NCBI GenBank assembly: GCA_963851085.1
Contig: CAWKNX010000005.1
Coordinates: 62,001 to 126,000, forward strand
Direction: 5' to 3'
DNA: 64,000 bases
Source of the DNA: DATFVJ01 sp963851085
Lineage (GTDB): Bacteria; Actinomycetota; Actinomycetes; Streptosporangiales; Streptosporangiaceae
The number at the start of each line of letters is the position of its first letter. Within the stretch, counting starts at the first letter, position 1. The notes beneath the pieces were generated by a model. The model worked only from the letters and a program-made list of their open reading frames with translations, was not told the origin of the DNA and did not search any database. The position numbers and the translations under genes are program-made. Below, in pieces: positions 56,862 to 64,000 of this stretch.

Positions 56862-57280
56862 GCCTGCGCGGTCCCGCTGTCGCGGCCCAGGACAGCCGGC
56901 GATGCGATGTTCGCGAGCCGCACCTCGCCACGGGCGAGTTCGCGGCCGGCGTCGTCGGTAATCACGACCTGCCACAGTTGCTGTGTCCGGCCGCGATGGA
57001 TCGGGGTGGCGACCGCGGTGAGGCGGCCGGACCTCACGGCGCGCAGGAAATTGGTGTGGTTGGCGACCCCGACGACGTGGCCACGGTCTCTCAGCCACAG
57101 GTCGGCCCCCAGGCTCGCCGCCGTCTCCACGAGAGAGCTATGCACGCCACCATGCAGGATCCCGTATGGCTGCCGCAGTTCGGGCGTAATCTCGCATGTC
57201 AGCACCACGCGGTCGGGACCAACCTCGGTGAATTCAATGCCCAGGAGCTTCTCGAAGCCGGTGAACTCATCGGGTAGCTC
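56858..57280 (-). CDS. PaaI-type hotdog thioesterase
   Basis: 140 residues from the ATG at 57280 (AGGAGAG upstream). Hotdog core: TGFEKLLGIEFTEVGPDRVV, PELRQPYGILHGGVHSSLVE (HGG with the catalytic acid nearby), GVANHTNFLRAVRSGRLTAV and HRGRTQQLWQVVITDDAGRE. Hydrolyses an acyl-CoA, probably an aromatic or small-acyl one. The overlap with the amidohydrolase suggests that both act in one degradation route. Confidence 0.9.
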   Translation of the reverse strand, partial: ELPDEFTGFEKLLGIEFTEVGPDRVVLTCEITPELRQPYGILHGGVHSSLVETAASLGADLWLRDRGHVVGVANHTNFLRAVRSGRLTAVATPIHRGRTQQLWQVVITDDAGRELARGEVRLANIASPAVLGRDSGTAQA

Positions 57281-57493
57281 CATAGCTCTCCTCAACCTCA
57301 TCCCGAACGGCTGCTGCGGCATGTCGCACCCGGGCTTGCGCCGCTGATCCTGTAAGTGTCCACCATCGGCTGGCCGGCGCCGAGCCCGGCACGCAGGCCC
57401 GGGCGTGGGTCCGCGACTGACCGGGGAGCACCCGAGACTAGGCTAAAGGCCGCCACGAGCCGTTCACGACTGGACCTGGGGGACACGCTCGTC

Positions 57494-57620
57494 ATGCTCG
57501 CGCGTCCGCGGCAGCCGCTCAGGATCGCTGTGGTGCTGGCCGGTGCGGTGCTGGCCGCCGGGTGTAGCAGTCGGCCGTCGGCTGGACAGCGGCCGACCGT
57601 CTTGCCCAATGGGAGGAGGG
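57494..57620 (+). pseudogene. Lipoprotein signal remnant
   Basis: MLARPRQPLRIAVVLAGAVL then AAGCSSRPS is a complete lipoprotein signal with lipobox, but the frame that follows looks non-protein and ends at 57823. The mature domain seems to be lost or shifted. Confidence 0.4.
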
Positions 57621-58130
57621 GTGCCTGGCCAAGGAGCAGAAGATCTCCCGTCCCCGCCAGATCTTCGTGGGCTCCGGCGAGCGCCACTTCGTGCCGCTGG
57701 AGGCCGGGAAGGAGCAGCCCTGCGCCTCTTCCTCAGGTCCCAATGGCTCACAGCATCGGATCCGCGGCAGGTACTTCTGGTGTTCCCCCGAGGCCGGTAC
57801 AGCAGCCGTACTTCGTGACTTGATCAAGAGCGGGGCCCGGCGGGAAGGTGCCAGTTCATTGGCATCGCTCGCCGGTACGGGTGGGGGGTGGCCGTGGGCA
57901 GCGACGATGTCGTCTGTCCGCTGGCGGCGGTGCCTTCGGGTTCGGCAAGTTCAGCGACGCCTATCTTCGGGGGTGCGGGGCCATCGGGATGTACTGCGAG
58001 ACCGAGGGGGCGGCTGCCACCCTGACAGCGTGCGCTACCCCATCCCCATGGCTATGCGCTCGACAGTCACCATGCCCGAGCCCTACCAGGAGCTGACGCG
58101 CATGCTCGAGGAAGAGCCGGCGGGTGACCG
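57600..58130 (+). pseudogene. DUF169-like protein, multiply frameshifted
   Basis: Pieces in several frames: RPRQIFVGSGERHFVPLEAG, FIGIARRYGWGVAVGSDDVV then CPLAAVP, and FGFGKFSDAYLRGCGAIGMY followed by CETEGAAATL. The IARRYGW, CPLAA and GMYxETxEA elements are those I remember from DUF169 proteins. At least three frame changes. Family call is tentative. Confidence 0.5.
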
Positions 58131-58136
58131 CTGGTC

Positions 58137-58361
58137 TCAGGCCCCGCCGTTCCCGGCCCGGCCGTCGAGAGCCCGCTTGAGGATGGCCATTATCCCGATG
58201 GTGCCGTAGGCGACGCCGTCGCGGTTCGGCGCGACGAGTGGCACAGCGCTCACCAGCTCCCACTCTTCCTTCCCCGCATCCTCCAGCCACTTCATGGGAT
58301 GGGTAAGCCCCTCGTCGCTCTCCTCGAAGAGCACCATCTCGTGTCGGTACTCCCAGCGCAT
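58137..58361 (-). CDS. Small DUF4177-like protein
   Basis: 74 residues from the ATG at 58361, with a strong AAAGGAGGA site. MRWEYRHEMVLFEE, PMKWLEDAGKEEWELVSAVP and YGTIGIMAILKRAL show the DUF4177 layout (strand, helix with Gly-Trp-Glu-Leu, strand). Function unknown. Ends inside the debris of the DUF169 remnant. Confidence 0.75.
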   Translation of the reverse strand: MRWEYRHEMVLFEESDEGLTHPMKWLEDAGKEEWELVSAVPLVAPNRDGVAYGTIGIMAILKRALDGRAGNGGA

Positions 58362-58425
58362 TGCTCCTCCTTTCAACGGCTCCGACCAGCCCAAAAACAG
58401 GCCAGGTAATTGACCTTACCGGGAC

Positions 58426-58708
58426 GTGACCGAGGATACCGAAGACATCGTCGTGAGGGCGGTCAGAGAAGAGGATCTCCAGGCTGTGGCCAGGCTGTGG
58501 CTCGAGATGCGGCTGGAGGAGGCCGGCATCCCAGACCGCACGGCGAGTGCCGCCGACTTCGGCTCCATCTACCGGCTCGCCGTCCGGCGGTTCCGAGACC
58601 GGGATGATCCTCCTCATCGCATACATGGGCCGTCGGGCGGTGGGGTTCTGCTCTGGCCGGATCAGGGGGCTGGTCGGGGGAGGCCTGGACCTGTACGTGA
58701 CGGCTTGA
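58426..58708 (+). pseudogene. GNAT N-acetyltransferase remnant
   Basis: TEDTEDIVVRAVREEDLQAV and ARLWLEMRLEEAGIPDR open a GNAT. The frame changes near 58615 and continues MILLIAYMGRRAVGFCSGRI then RGLVGGGLDLYVTA to a stop. The acetyl-CoA-binding half is missing. Confidence 0.65.
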
Positions 58709-58968
58709 GCGCGGTGCCGGGGTCGGGAGGCGCATGGGCGAGGCAGCATCGGCTAGATACCGGGAACCGGGGGCCGATCGGATCGTGGATGCACTGAGGG
58801 GAGCCAGGCACCCCACCCCTTCTGGGCCAGTTTGGGGACCTCGCATCCTTCCCGGCTCCTCAGCACGAAGGAGACGGCCGGGGCAGGCCTGCGGGGCCGC
58901 CCCCGCACAAGGTGCAGGAACACATACCTTTGGCGCTTCCACGGCGCGCAGGGGTGAGCGGCTGGGCC

Positions 58969-59739
58969 TCACGCGCTCCCGGCTAGCATCCTCCTGAGAA
59001 CGTCGACGTGCCTAGCCCGCTGCTCGGCATCCAATCTCCAGTGCACCTGCACCGGCCCCTCCCCGGGCATGTCCGAGATATGGCTCACTGCCACATGTTC
59101 CGGCGGGCCAGCCGGGGGTCCTGCCACGTCCGAGATGACCTCTACCAGGAAGCGGAGGCCCGCGCCGGACGCCTCGGTGTCAAGGGACGCGTAGTCGTCC
59201 CCTACCACGACCAGGAATGCGCCGCGGCGTCCGGCCCAGACCACAGCCCCCTCGAGGAAGAGACGCCCCTTCCGGTCGTCCGCCGAGCCGGGCTCGAGGC
59301 GGACAGGCCGGGACACGCGCTCCGGGCCCACCGAACCCAAGCGGGACCGAAGCGCCAGGAGGGCGGACCGCTCCTCCTCGCCCAGCTGAGAGACGAACTC
59401 ACCCACCGCACGGGAGAACGCGGCGCTGGCGGCATCCCGCAACTCAGCACCCATGGCGGTAGGCCGGATAGGAGCGATCCGCTGGTCGGACGGATGCTCG
59501 AGCTTCTCTACCAACCCGGCCTTCACCATGTTCTCGACCAGGCGGGTCACGTTTGCGTTCGTGCACCCGAGACGGCGGGCCAGCTCGGTGAGGCTCACCA
59601 CCTCATCGTCGCCCACCAGCCGGAGCAACCCGAACTGGGCCGACGTGATCTTGAAAGGGGCGAGGGCCTCGCTCACCCTGTCCCTCACCACCTGGAAGAT
59701 GGTGAGGATGCCCTCGTAGACATGCAGGGCCTCGGTCAT
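58969..59739 (-). CDS. MarR-family regulator with extra C-terminal domain
   Basis: 256 residues from the ATG at 59739. Residues 1-~125 are a winged-helix MarR: FKITSAQFGLLRLVGDDEVV, SLTELARRLGCTNANVTRLV, ENMVKAGLVEKLEHPSDQRI. Residues ~150-256 (RKGRLFLEGAVVWAGRRGAF, GLRFLVEVISDVAGPPAGPP) form a second domain that I do not recognise; MarR proteins are normally ~150 residues. Divergent from the CoA-transferase operon, so it probably controls it. The second domain may sense a CoA-linked ligand; inference. Confidence 0.8.
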   Translation of the reverse strand: MTEALHVYEGILTIFQVVRDRVSEALAPFKITSAQFGLLRLVGDDEVVSLTELARRLGCTNANVTRLVENMVKAGLVEKLEHPSDQRIAPIRPTAMGAELRDAASAAFSRAVGEFVSQLGEEERSALLALRSRLGSVGPERVSRPVRLEPGSADDRKGRLFLEGAVVWAGRRGAFLVVVGDDYASLDTEASGAGLRFLVEVISDVAGPPAGPPEHVAVSHISDMPGEGPVQVHWRLDAEQRARHVDVLRRMLAGSA

Positions 59740-59858
59740 CGACGTCCCCACCGAGCCACTACCCACGATCAGAACTATAGGGCACATCGAGGCCCTGCTC
59801 GAGCGACCGATCGGCGCCAAGACCCAGCTCGAGCAAGAAGGCGGCGGGAAACCCACGA

Positions 59859-59887
59859 TTGACAGCTCATCAAAGACGCGAGACAAT
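59859..59887 (+). promoter_or_regulatory. Promoter of the CoA-transferase operon
   Basis: TTGACA (59859-59864), exactly 17 bases, then GACAAT (59882-59887). The perfect -35 box and 4-of-6 -10 box make this the best sigma-70-like promoter of the window. The start codon at 59998 lies about 105 bases on, so the mRNA leader is long. It sits in the divergent region shared with the MarR gene. Confidence 0.65.
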
Positions 59888-59997
59888 GTAATTTTCCCTC
59901 CGGGGATCTTGGCTTTGCTGCTAGTAAGTGTCTGGGTCTCCGGACGAGGGTCAGTGCCAGTGCCTTTCGCCGTCATGGGCGGAGGAAAGGAGGCGGC

Positions 59998-61425
59998 GTG
60001 GCAGATGACCGGGCTAGGGCCGTAGAGCTCGAGTCGAAGACCAAATCCTGGCCGGCGATCCCCATCGATACGCAAGAGGAGGTCTACGCGGGCGTCCCCG
60101 ACAGTGACAAGGACTACAACTTGTACCTCGAGTCGGCGGTTCACTGGAAGGACGCACACAAGAAACCAGAAGCGTTGGACCGGCTTCGCGTTCTGGATTG
60201 CTCACACACCGCAATCAATGGCCATTGGTGTTCCTCTCTGCTGGCTGAGCTGGGAGCTGAGGTCATCCAGGTGGAGCCGCCCGGGGGCGACCCGCTGCGC
60301 AAGCTGGTGCCGCTGGGAAGGAAGCACTACTACTTCTACGACAAGGAACGGGGAGAGCCTGTTGGCCCGCACTTCCTCCACGAGATGCGGAACAAGCTGT
60401 CGGTCACCCTCAACCTCCAGGCCGAAGAGGGCCGAGAGGTCCTGAAGAAGCTCGCGGTGCACGCCGACGTGCTCATCGAGAACGGCCCGCCGGGCCAGTT
60501 CGATGCCTGGGGGATCGGCTACCGCCAGCTCAGCGACATAAACCCCAGGCTGATCTACGCGTGGGTGGGACAGATGGGGCAGTGGGGCCCGCTCAAGGAC
60601 AGGCCGGGCATGACAGAGATTGCGGCCGAGGCCTCCTCCGGTTTCATCCACGGCACGGGGATCCCCAGGGAACAAAAGGGCAGGCCCGTGAAGTCCGCCA
60701 TGTGGATGGCCGATCACGTGGGCGGAACCAGGGCCGCGATGGGCATCCTGGCCGCAGCGCTCTACCGGGATCGTGTATCCGGCCGGGGACAGTTCATCGA
60801 GGCAACGGGGGCCGAGGCCATCATCAGGATCCTCGACTACGACTGGGCCTGGTACGGGATGGACGGAAGCATCCGGCCCCGGTATGGCAACTGGGACCTG
60901 GCCATCAACATCTACGCTGTCAATCCGTGCAAGGACGGCCTGATCATGGTGGGAGGCGGCCACGACCGGCTGTGGTACCGGATCTGGAAGACCGTCGGGA
61001 AGGATCGCCCCGACCTCGAAGATGACATCCTCGATGACAAGAAGCTCCGTATGGTCACCGATCGCCTGCCCCATGAAGCCCAGGTGAAGACATACACGAA
61101 CCTTACGGAGTGGCAAAGGGGCAAGTCCCGGGCCGAAGCGGAAAAGGGGCTCCAGGACGAGCAAGTCGCCTCAGGTGGTGTCACCTACATCGACGAGGCG
61201 GCCGAGTTCCCCCACTACAAGTACCGGGGGCACGTCCGCCAGATCGACGACAACCTGTACGGCAAGGTCCTGTACGCCGGCAGCGTGTTCAAGGCCGAGA
61301 AGACCCCCGGTCGCGTCAAGTGGCTCGGCCGGCCGGTGGGGTACGACACCGAGGATGTGTACCGGCAGCTCCTCGGGTTCAACCGGGACGACCTGAAGAG
61401 GCTCTCATCCGAGGGGGTGATCTAG
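59998..61425 (+). CDS. Class III CoA-transferase (CaiB/BaiF), subunit 1
   Basis: 475 residues, longer than the ~400 usual because of a ~58-residue N-terminal extension. Family parts: RVLDCSHTAINGHWCSSLLA, ELGAEVIQVEPPGGDPLRKL, HADVLIENGPPGQFDAWGIG, INPRLIYAWVGQMGQWGPLK. WMADHVGGTRAAMGILAAAL holds the conserved catalytic Asp (D239) that carries the acyl group. Transfers CoA between carboxylic acids; substrate unknown. Ends TAG immediately before the ATG of subunit 2. Confidence 0.92.
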   Translation: MADDRARAVELESKTKSWPAIPIDTQEEVYAGVPDSDKDYNLYLESAVHWKDAHKKPEALDRLRVLDCSHTAINGHWCSSLLAELGAEVIQVEPPGGDPLRKLVPLGRKHYYFYDKERGEPVGPHFLHEMRNKLSVTLNLQAEEGREVLKKLAVHADVLIENGPPGQFDAWGIGYRQLSDINPRLIYAWVGQMGQWGPLKDRPGMTEIAAEASSGFIHGTGIPREQKGRPVKSAMWMADHVGGTRAAMGILAAALYRDRVSGRGQFIEATGAEAIIRILDYDWAWYGMDGSIRPRYGNWDLAINIYAVNPCKDGLIMVGGGHDRLWYRIWKTVGKDRPDLEDDILDDKKLRMVTDRLPHEAQVKTYTNLTEWQRGKSRAEAEKGLQDEQVASGGVTYIDEAAEFPHYKYRGHVRQIDDNLYGKVLYAGSVFKAEKTPGRVKWLGRPVGYDTEDVYRQLLGFNRDDLKRLSSEGVI

Positions 61426-62787
61426 ATGCCGAAGGCTCGAAATGAGGAGAACTCGGAGTTCGAGCAATGGTGCCAGCAGGAGTTCAATCCCGCCGCAGCA
61501 TTCTCCAAGCCGGAGGTGCTCAAGGGCTACCGCGTCCTTTCCTGCACGCAGTACATCCTTGGGCCGAGTTGCGCATCTTATCTGGGCGAGCTCGGTGCGG
61601 AGGTTATCAAGATCGAGCAGCCCCGCTCCGGGGAGCCGATGCGGCACACCACCCCGTGGAATGAACCCCTTCTCTATCCCCTGTCCCGGTGGGCGCCGGA
61701 GCGAGGAACGGGCCTGGGGTTCTTCGGCGCGAACTTCAACGAGTACTTCGTCGGCCTCGACTTCCACCGGCCCGAGGCGAGGGAGCTCATGTACAAGCTC
61801 GCCGCCAAGGCTGACGTCGTGGTGGAGAACTACCGACCGGGCACCTTCGACCGGTGGGGAATCGGATACCGGCAGCTCAAGGAGGTCAACCCTCGCCTCG
61901 TGTACGCCTGGCTGGGCGGCTTTGGGGGCTGGGGACACGGGCGGTTCCGTGCCTCGTACGACATCCTGGGGCAGGCTCAGGGGGGTGCATTCGGGATCAC
62001 GGGCTGGCAGGAGGAGTTCGGCGGTTTCCCCAGCAAGCACACTATCTGGCTGGCCGACTACTGGGGCGGCATGATGCAGGCCGTCAACATCCTGGCCGCC
62101 CTGTACTGGCGGGACACCGTGTCGGGTGAGGGCACCTTGCTGGAGTACTCCCAGGTCGAGGGGGTGACCCGTCAGCTCGAATGGTCTTTGCCCGTGTACG
62201 GCCGCTACGGCATCGTCCGGCAGCGGTGGGGCGGCTGGGACACCGAGCTGTGCGTGAACGGGATCATCGGCTGCGGCAAATCGTCGTATCCCGACTCCGA
62301 CAACCCACAGGAGCAGGAAGAGGGCTACCTCACGATCACCGCCTACCAGGACGAGGACTTCATCCGCCTCTGCGACGTGATCGGGCGCCAGGACTTGGCG
62401 AAGAAGTACCCCGGCCTGGACTCGCGGGTCCAGGCCGATTCCCAGCGGGAGATCTACGCGGCCCTCGAAGAATGGGCCAAGGACAAGACCAAGGAGGAAG
62501 CGGCGAGCGCCCTCGACCGGAACGACATCCTGAACCAGCCGGTGTGGAACGCCAAGGAGGTCGCCGAGCAGCCTCACTGGCGGGAGCGGGGATCGATCTC
62601 CTGGCTGGACGATGCGACCTTCGGCGACGTGCTGGCCCAGGGTCCGGGGTACATGCTCAGCCAGACTCCGCCGCGGGTCAAGTCGGCCTTCAAGCCCGTG
62701 GGCGCGGACAACGAGTACATCTACGTGAAGCTCGCCGGGCTCTCCAACGAGGAGATCAGGCAACTCGAAGAGGAGGAGGTGATCTAG
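61426..62787 (+). CDS. Class III CoA-transferase (CaiB/BaiF), subunit 2
   Basis: 453 residues. RVLSCTQYILGPSCASYLGE, LGAEVIKIEQPRSGEPMRHT, KADVVVENYRPGTFDRWGIG, VNPRLVYAWLGGFGGWGHGR. WLADYWGGMMQAVNILAALY has the catalytic-position Asp (D211). Clearly a distinct paralogue of subunit 1, so both together probably form a hetero-oligomer as in benzylsuccinate CoA-transferase BbsEF, though separate enzymes cannot be excluded. Zero-base spacing on both sides. Confidence 0.92.
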   Translation: MPKARNEENSEFEQWCQQEFNPAAAFSKPEVLKGYRVLSCTQYILGPSCASYLGELGAEVIKIEQPRSGEPMRHTTPWNEPLLYPLSRWAPERGTGLGFFGANFNEYFVGLDFHRPEARELMYKLAAKADVVVENYRPGTFDRWGIGYRQLKEVNPRLVYAWLGGFGGWGHGRFRASYDILGQAQGGAFGITGWQEEFGGFPSKHTIWLADYWGGMMQAVNILAALYWRDTVSGEGTLLEYSQVEGVTRQLEWSLPVYGRYGIVRQRWGGWDTELCVNGIIGCGKSSYPDSDNPQEQEEGYLTITAYQDEDFIRLCDVIGRQDLAKKYPGLDSRVQADSQREIYAALEEWAKDKTKEEAASALDRNDILNQPVWNAKEVAEQPHWRERGSISWLDDATFGDVLAQGPGYMLSQTPPRVKSAFKPVGADNEYIYVKLAGLSNEEIRQLEEEEVI

Positions 62788-63177
62788 GTGCCCGGGGACA
62801 ACAAGGGTCTCATCTTGCGCTGCGAGTGCGGCACCAAGAACTACCTGGACCCGTACGCCTTCTTCAGCTTCTCCGGGAAGACGAGGTGCGCGGGCTGCGG
62901 CCAGGTGTACTTCATCACGCTTCAGGGCGGATTCGTAACGGAGGGACCGCAGAAGACCGACGGCGAGCCCGATCACCTGCCTGGATATGCGGAGACGGCG
63001 GACTTCGAACCCGTCTCGGGTCCCGGCAAGACGGCTCCCTCCCCCAAGGCGCGCGCAGACATCCTGGGACGGCCGAAGCCGATCACTCAGAGCATCCGGG
63101 GGAGACCGGTGAGCGGGCGGCCGCTCACTAAGGATGAACTTGTGGGCTCGAAGCCGCGGATGATCGTGGAAGGCTAG
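62788..63177 (+). CDS. Zinc-ribbon protein, 129 residues
   Basis: GTG start directly after the preceding TAG. Residues 8-50: LILRCECGTKNYLDPYAFFS and KTRCAGCGQVYFITLQGGFV, giving C12-x-C14 and C34-x2-C37, a four-cysteine ribbon. The C-terminal ~80 residues are Pro/Gly-rich and probably disordered. I know no name for it. The operon position suggests a structural or electron/acyl-carrier role with the transferases. Inference. Confidence 0.75.
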   Translation: MPGDNKGLILRCECGTKNYLDPYAFFSFSGKTRCAGCGQVYFITLQGGFVTEGPQKTDGEPDHLPGYAETADFEPVSGPGKTAPSPKARADILGRPKPITQSIRGRPVSGRPLTKDELVGSKPRMIVEG

Positions 63178-63185
63178 GAGGGGCT

Positions 63186-63374
63186 ATGTGGGAGTGCTTC
63201 CGTGAGGCGCATGACCCTCACATCGCCAAGGTCTACGCGGGGTACTGCACGCGGGCCGAGGCGCCGTTCTTTGTCATGGTCCCCAAGGAGTACGCGGACA
63301 GCGAGACCTGCCCGCACTGCGGGGCGCCGCGCGTTGCCGAGGCTCCGTCTCCGGTTGCTGCCAAGAGGGGGTGA
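63186..63374 (+). CDS. Small Cys/His protein, 62 residues
   Basis: ATG at 63186 after AGGAGGGG. MWECFREAHDPHIAKVYAGY then C21, and ETCPHCGAP near 41-48: four cysteines (4, 21, 42, 45) plus His 9 and 12 that could bind zinc. No family known to me. Confidence 0.72.
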   Translation: MWECFREAHDPHIAKVYAGYCTRAEAPFFVMVPKEYADSETCPHCGAPRVAEAPSPVAAKRG

Positions 63375-63378
63375 CGAA

Positions 63379-63813
63379 TTGAAGGTCGAGTTCTACTACT
63401 CGAGCAAGGACAAGCCGTCGGACCGGTTTCCTGTGTCGGTTAACGACGCTTTGGAGGGGCTGAAGGAGCTCGAGCAGTTCGGCGTGACGACTGAGGTTAT
63501 CGACGTCTCCGGGCTCGATGACGTGTTCCGGCTCTACCACAAAGCCCTTGTAGGACCCCACGCGGCCAAGCGAGCCGTTTTCGGTATGAAGGGGGCCCTG
63601 CAAGCCGACTTCGGCCGGACGTGCCCGGCGCTGTACGTATACCAAGGTGATGCCGACCGGTACCCGACGGACGCCTATCCACGGAGCGACCGGGCGAAGG
63701 GACTCATCGGCATCGGTGATGCCTTGGAGGAACTGATCGCGGAGAACCGGAGGAGGAGGGCTGGCAGCCGCACGAGATCGGCGGTCACTGAGGCTGAGGA
63801 AGGGGCCGAGTAG
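63379..63813 (+). CDS. Unknown 144-residue protein, possibly thioredoxin-fold
   Basis: TTG at 63379, four bases past the preceding stop, with GAGGGGG upstream. KVEFYYSSKDKPSDRFPVSV, ALEGLKELEQFGVTTEVIDV, KRAVFGMKGALQADFGRTCP then ALYVYQGDADRYPTDAYPRS. The beta-alpha-beta start and single Cys-Pro recall thioredoxin-like folds, but no C-x-x-C is present. Tail basic. Not recognised. Confidence 0.65.
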   Translation: MKVEFYYSSKDKPSDRFPVSVNDALEGLKELEQFGVTTEVIDVSGLDDVFRLYHKALVGPHAAKRAVFGMKGALQADFGRTCPALYVYQGDADRYPTDAYPRSDRAKGLIGIGDALEELIAENRRRRAGSRTRSAVTEAEEGAE

Positions 63814-63846
63814 GAGCGAGGGTGACAACCGGCCTCTGAGGGAGTG

Positions 63847-64000
63847 ATGAGCATGATCCCCGAGGAATACCTTCCACCCCAGGAGATGAGGCCCACGAGG
63901 GTGTACCTCACCCCGGAAGTGCAGCAATACCCTGCCCGTATGAACCCGGCCCGGGAACTGCTCGACCGGAACGTGGAGGAGGGCAAGGGCAGCAAGCGGC
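63847..64000 (+). CDS. Start of a probable AMP-forming acyl-CoA ligase (partial)
   Basis: Runs off the window after 51 codons: SMIPEEYLPPQEMRPTRVYL, then NPARELLDRNVEEGKGSKR. The N-x-A-x-x-L-D-R-N-x-x-E-G-x-G-x-K element is typical of the N-termini of benzoate-CoA-ligase-type enzymes. If so, it activates the acid that the transferases handle. Based on a short stretch only. Confidence 0.55.
   Translation, partial: MSMIPEEYLPPQEMRPTRVYLTPEVQQYPARMNPARELLDRNVEEGKGSKR

Overview
The window is high-GC DNA with GTG/TTG starts, GGAGG-type ribosome sites, many 4-base start/stop overlaps and typical actinobacterial families (DUF427, DUF899, DUF2267, baeRF-type release-factor-like protein, PPOX, PIG-L deacetylase, PAC2). 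It looks like a chromosomal segment of a soil actinomycete; a Streptosporangiales-type filamentous actinobacterium is my best guess, by inference only. No rRNA, tRNA or CRISPR array was seen.

Layout. 0.2-4.1 kb: two tandem minus-strand genes for large unknown proteins. 4.4-6.2 kb: a DDE transposase. 7-29 kb: a gene-poor accessory tract. It holds a RelBE/YefM-type and a VapBC-type toxin-antitoxin pair, a DUF6036-type nucleotidyltransferase pair (nucleotidyltransferase frameshifted), a methyltransferase, a DUF899 protein, a PPOX protein and a LysM protein. Scattered among them are broken genes: ABC ATPase, LuxR, alpha/beta hydrolases, DUF4232, IS5 transposase, glycyl-tRNA synthetase beta subunit, acyl-CoA dehydrogenase and TetR. 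A 189-bp MITE-like element lies at 11.2 kb. Within this tract, 23.3-26.1 kb is an intact three-gene operon resembling the cyclohexanecarboxyl-CoA (Bad/Ali) ring-opening pathway.

28-57 kb is gene-dense and mostly intact. It has citrate synthase, thioesterases, membrane-protein pairs, a PIG-L deacetylase, a secreted protein with NPY repeats, a HAD-GNAT pair and a secreted carboxylesterase. A LytS/LytTR two-component system is joined to a DUF485 protein and a sodium:solute symporter. A Tat-exported amidohydrolase, a glutamine-synthetase-like enzyme, a PAC2 protein, a DUF2267-baeRF operon, an HhH-GPD protein and an amidohydrolase-thioesterase operon follow. Fragments of AraC, MBL-fold, DUF169 and GNAT genes are interspersed.

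59-64 kb: a MarR-family regulator with an unexplained C-terminal half is divergent from a tightly packed operon. The operon encodes two different class III (CaiB/BaiF) CoA-transferases, two small cysteine-rich proteins, one unrecognised 144-residue protein and the start of a probable acyl-CoA ligase that runs off the window. A strong promoter (TTGACA, 17-base spacer, GACAAT) precedes it. This operon is the best candidate here for an undescribed acid-activation system; its substrate cannot be read from the sequence.
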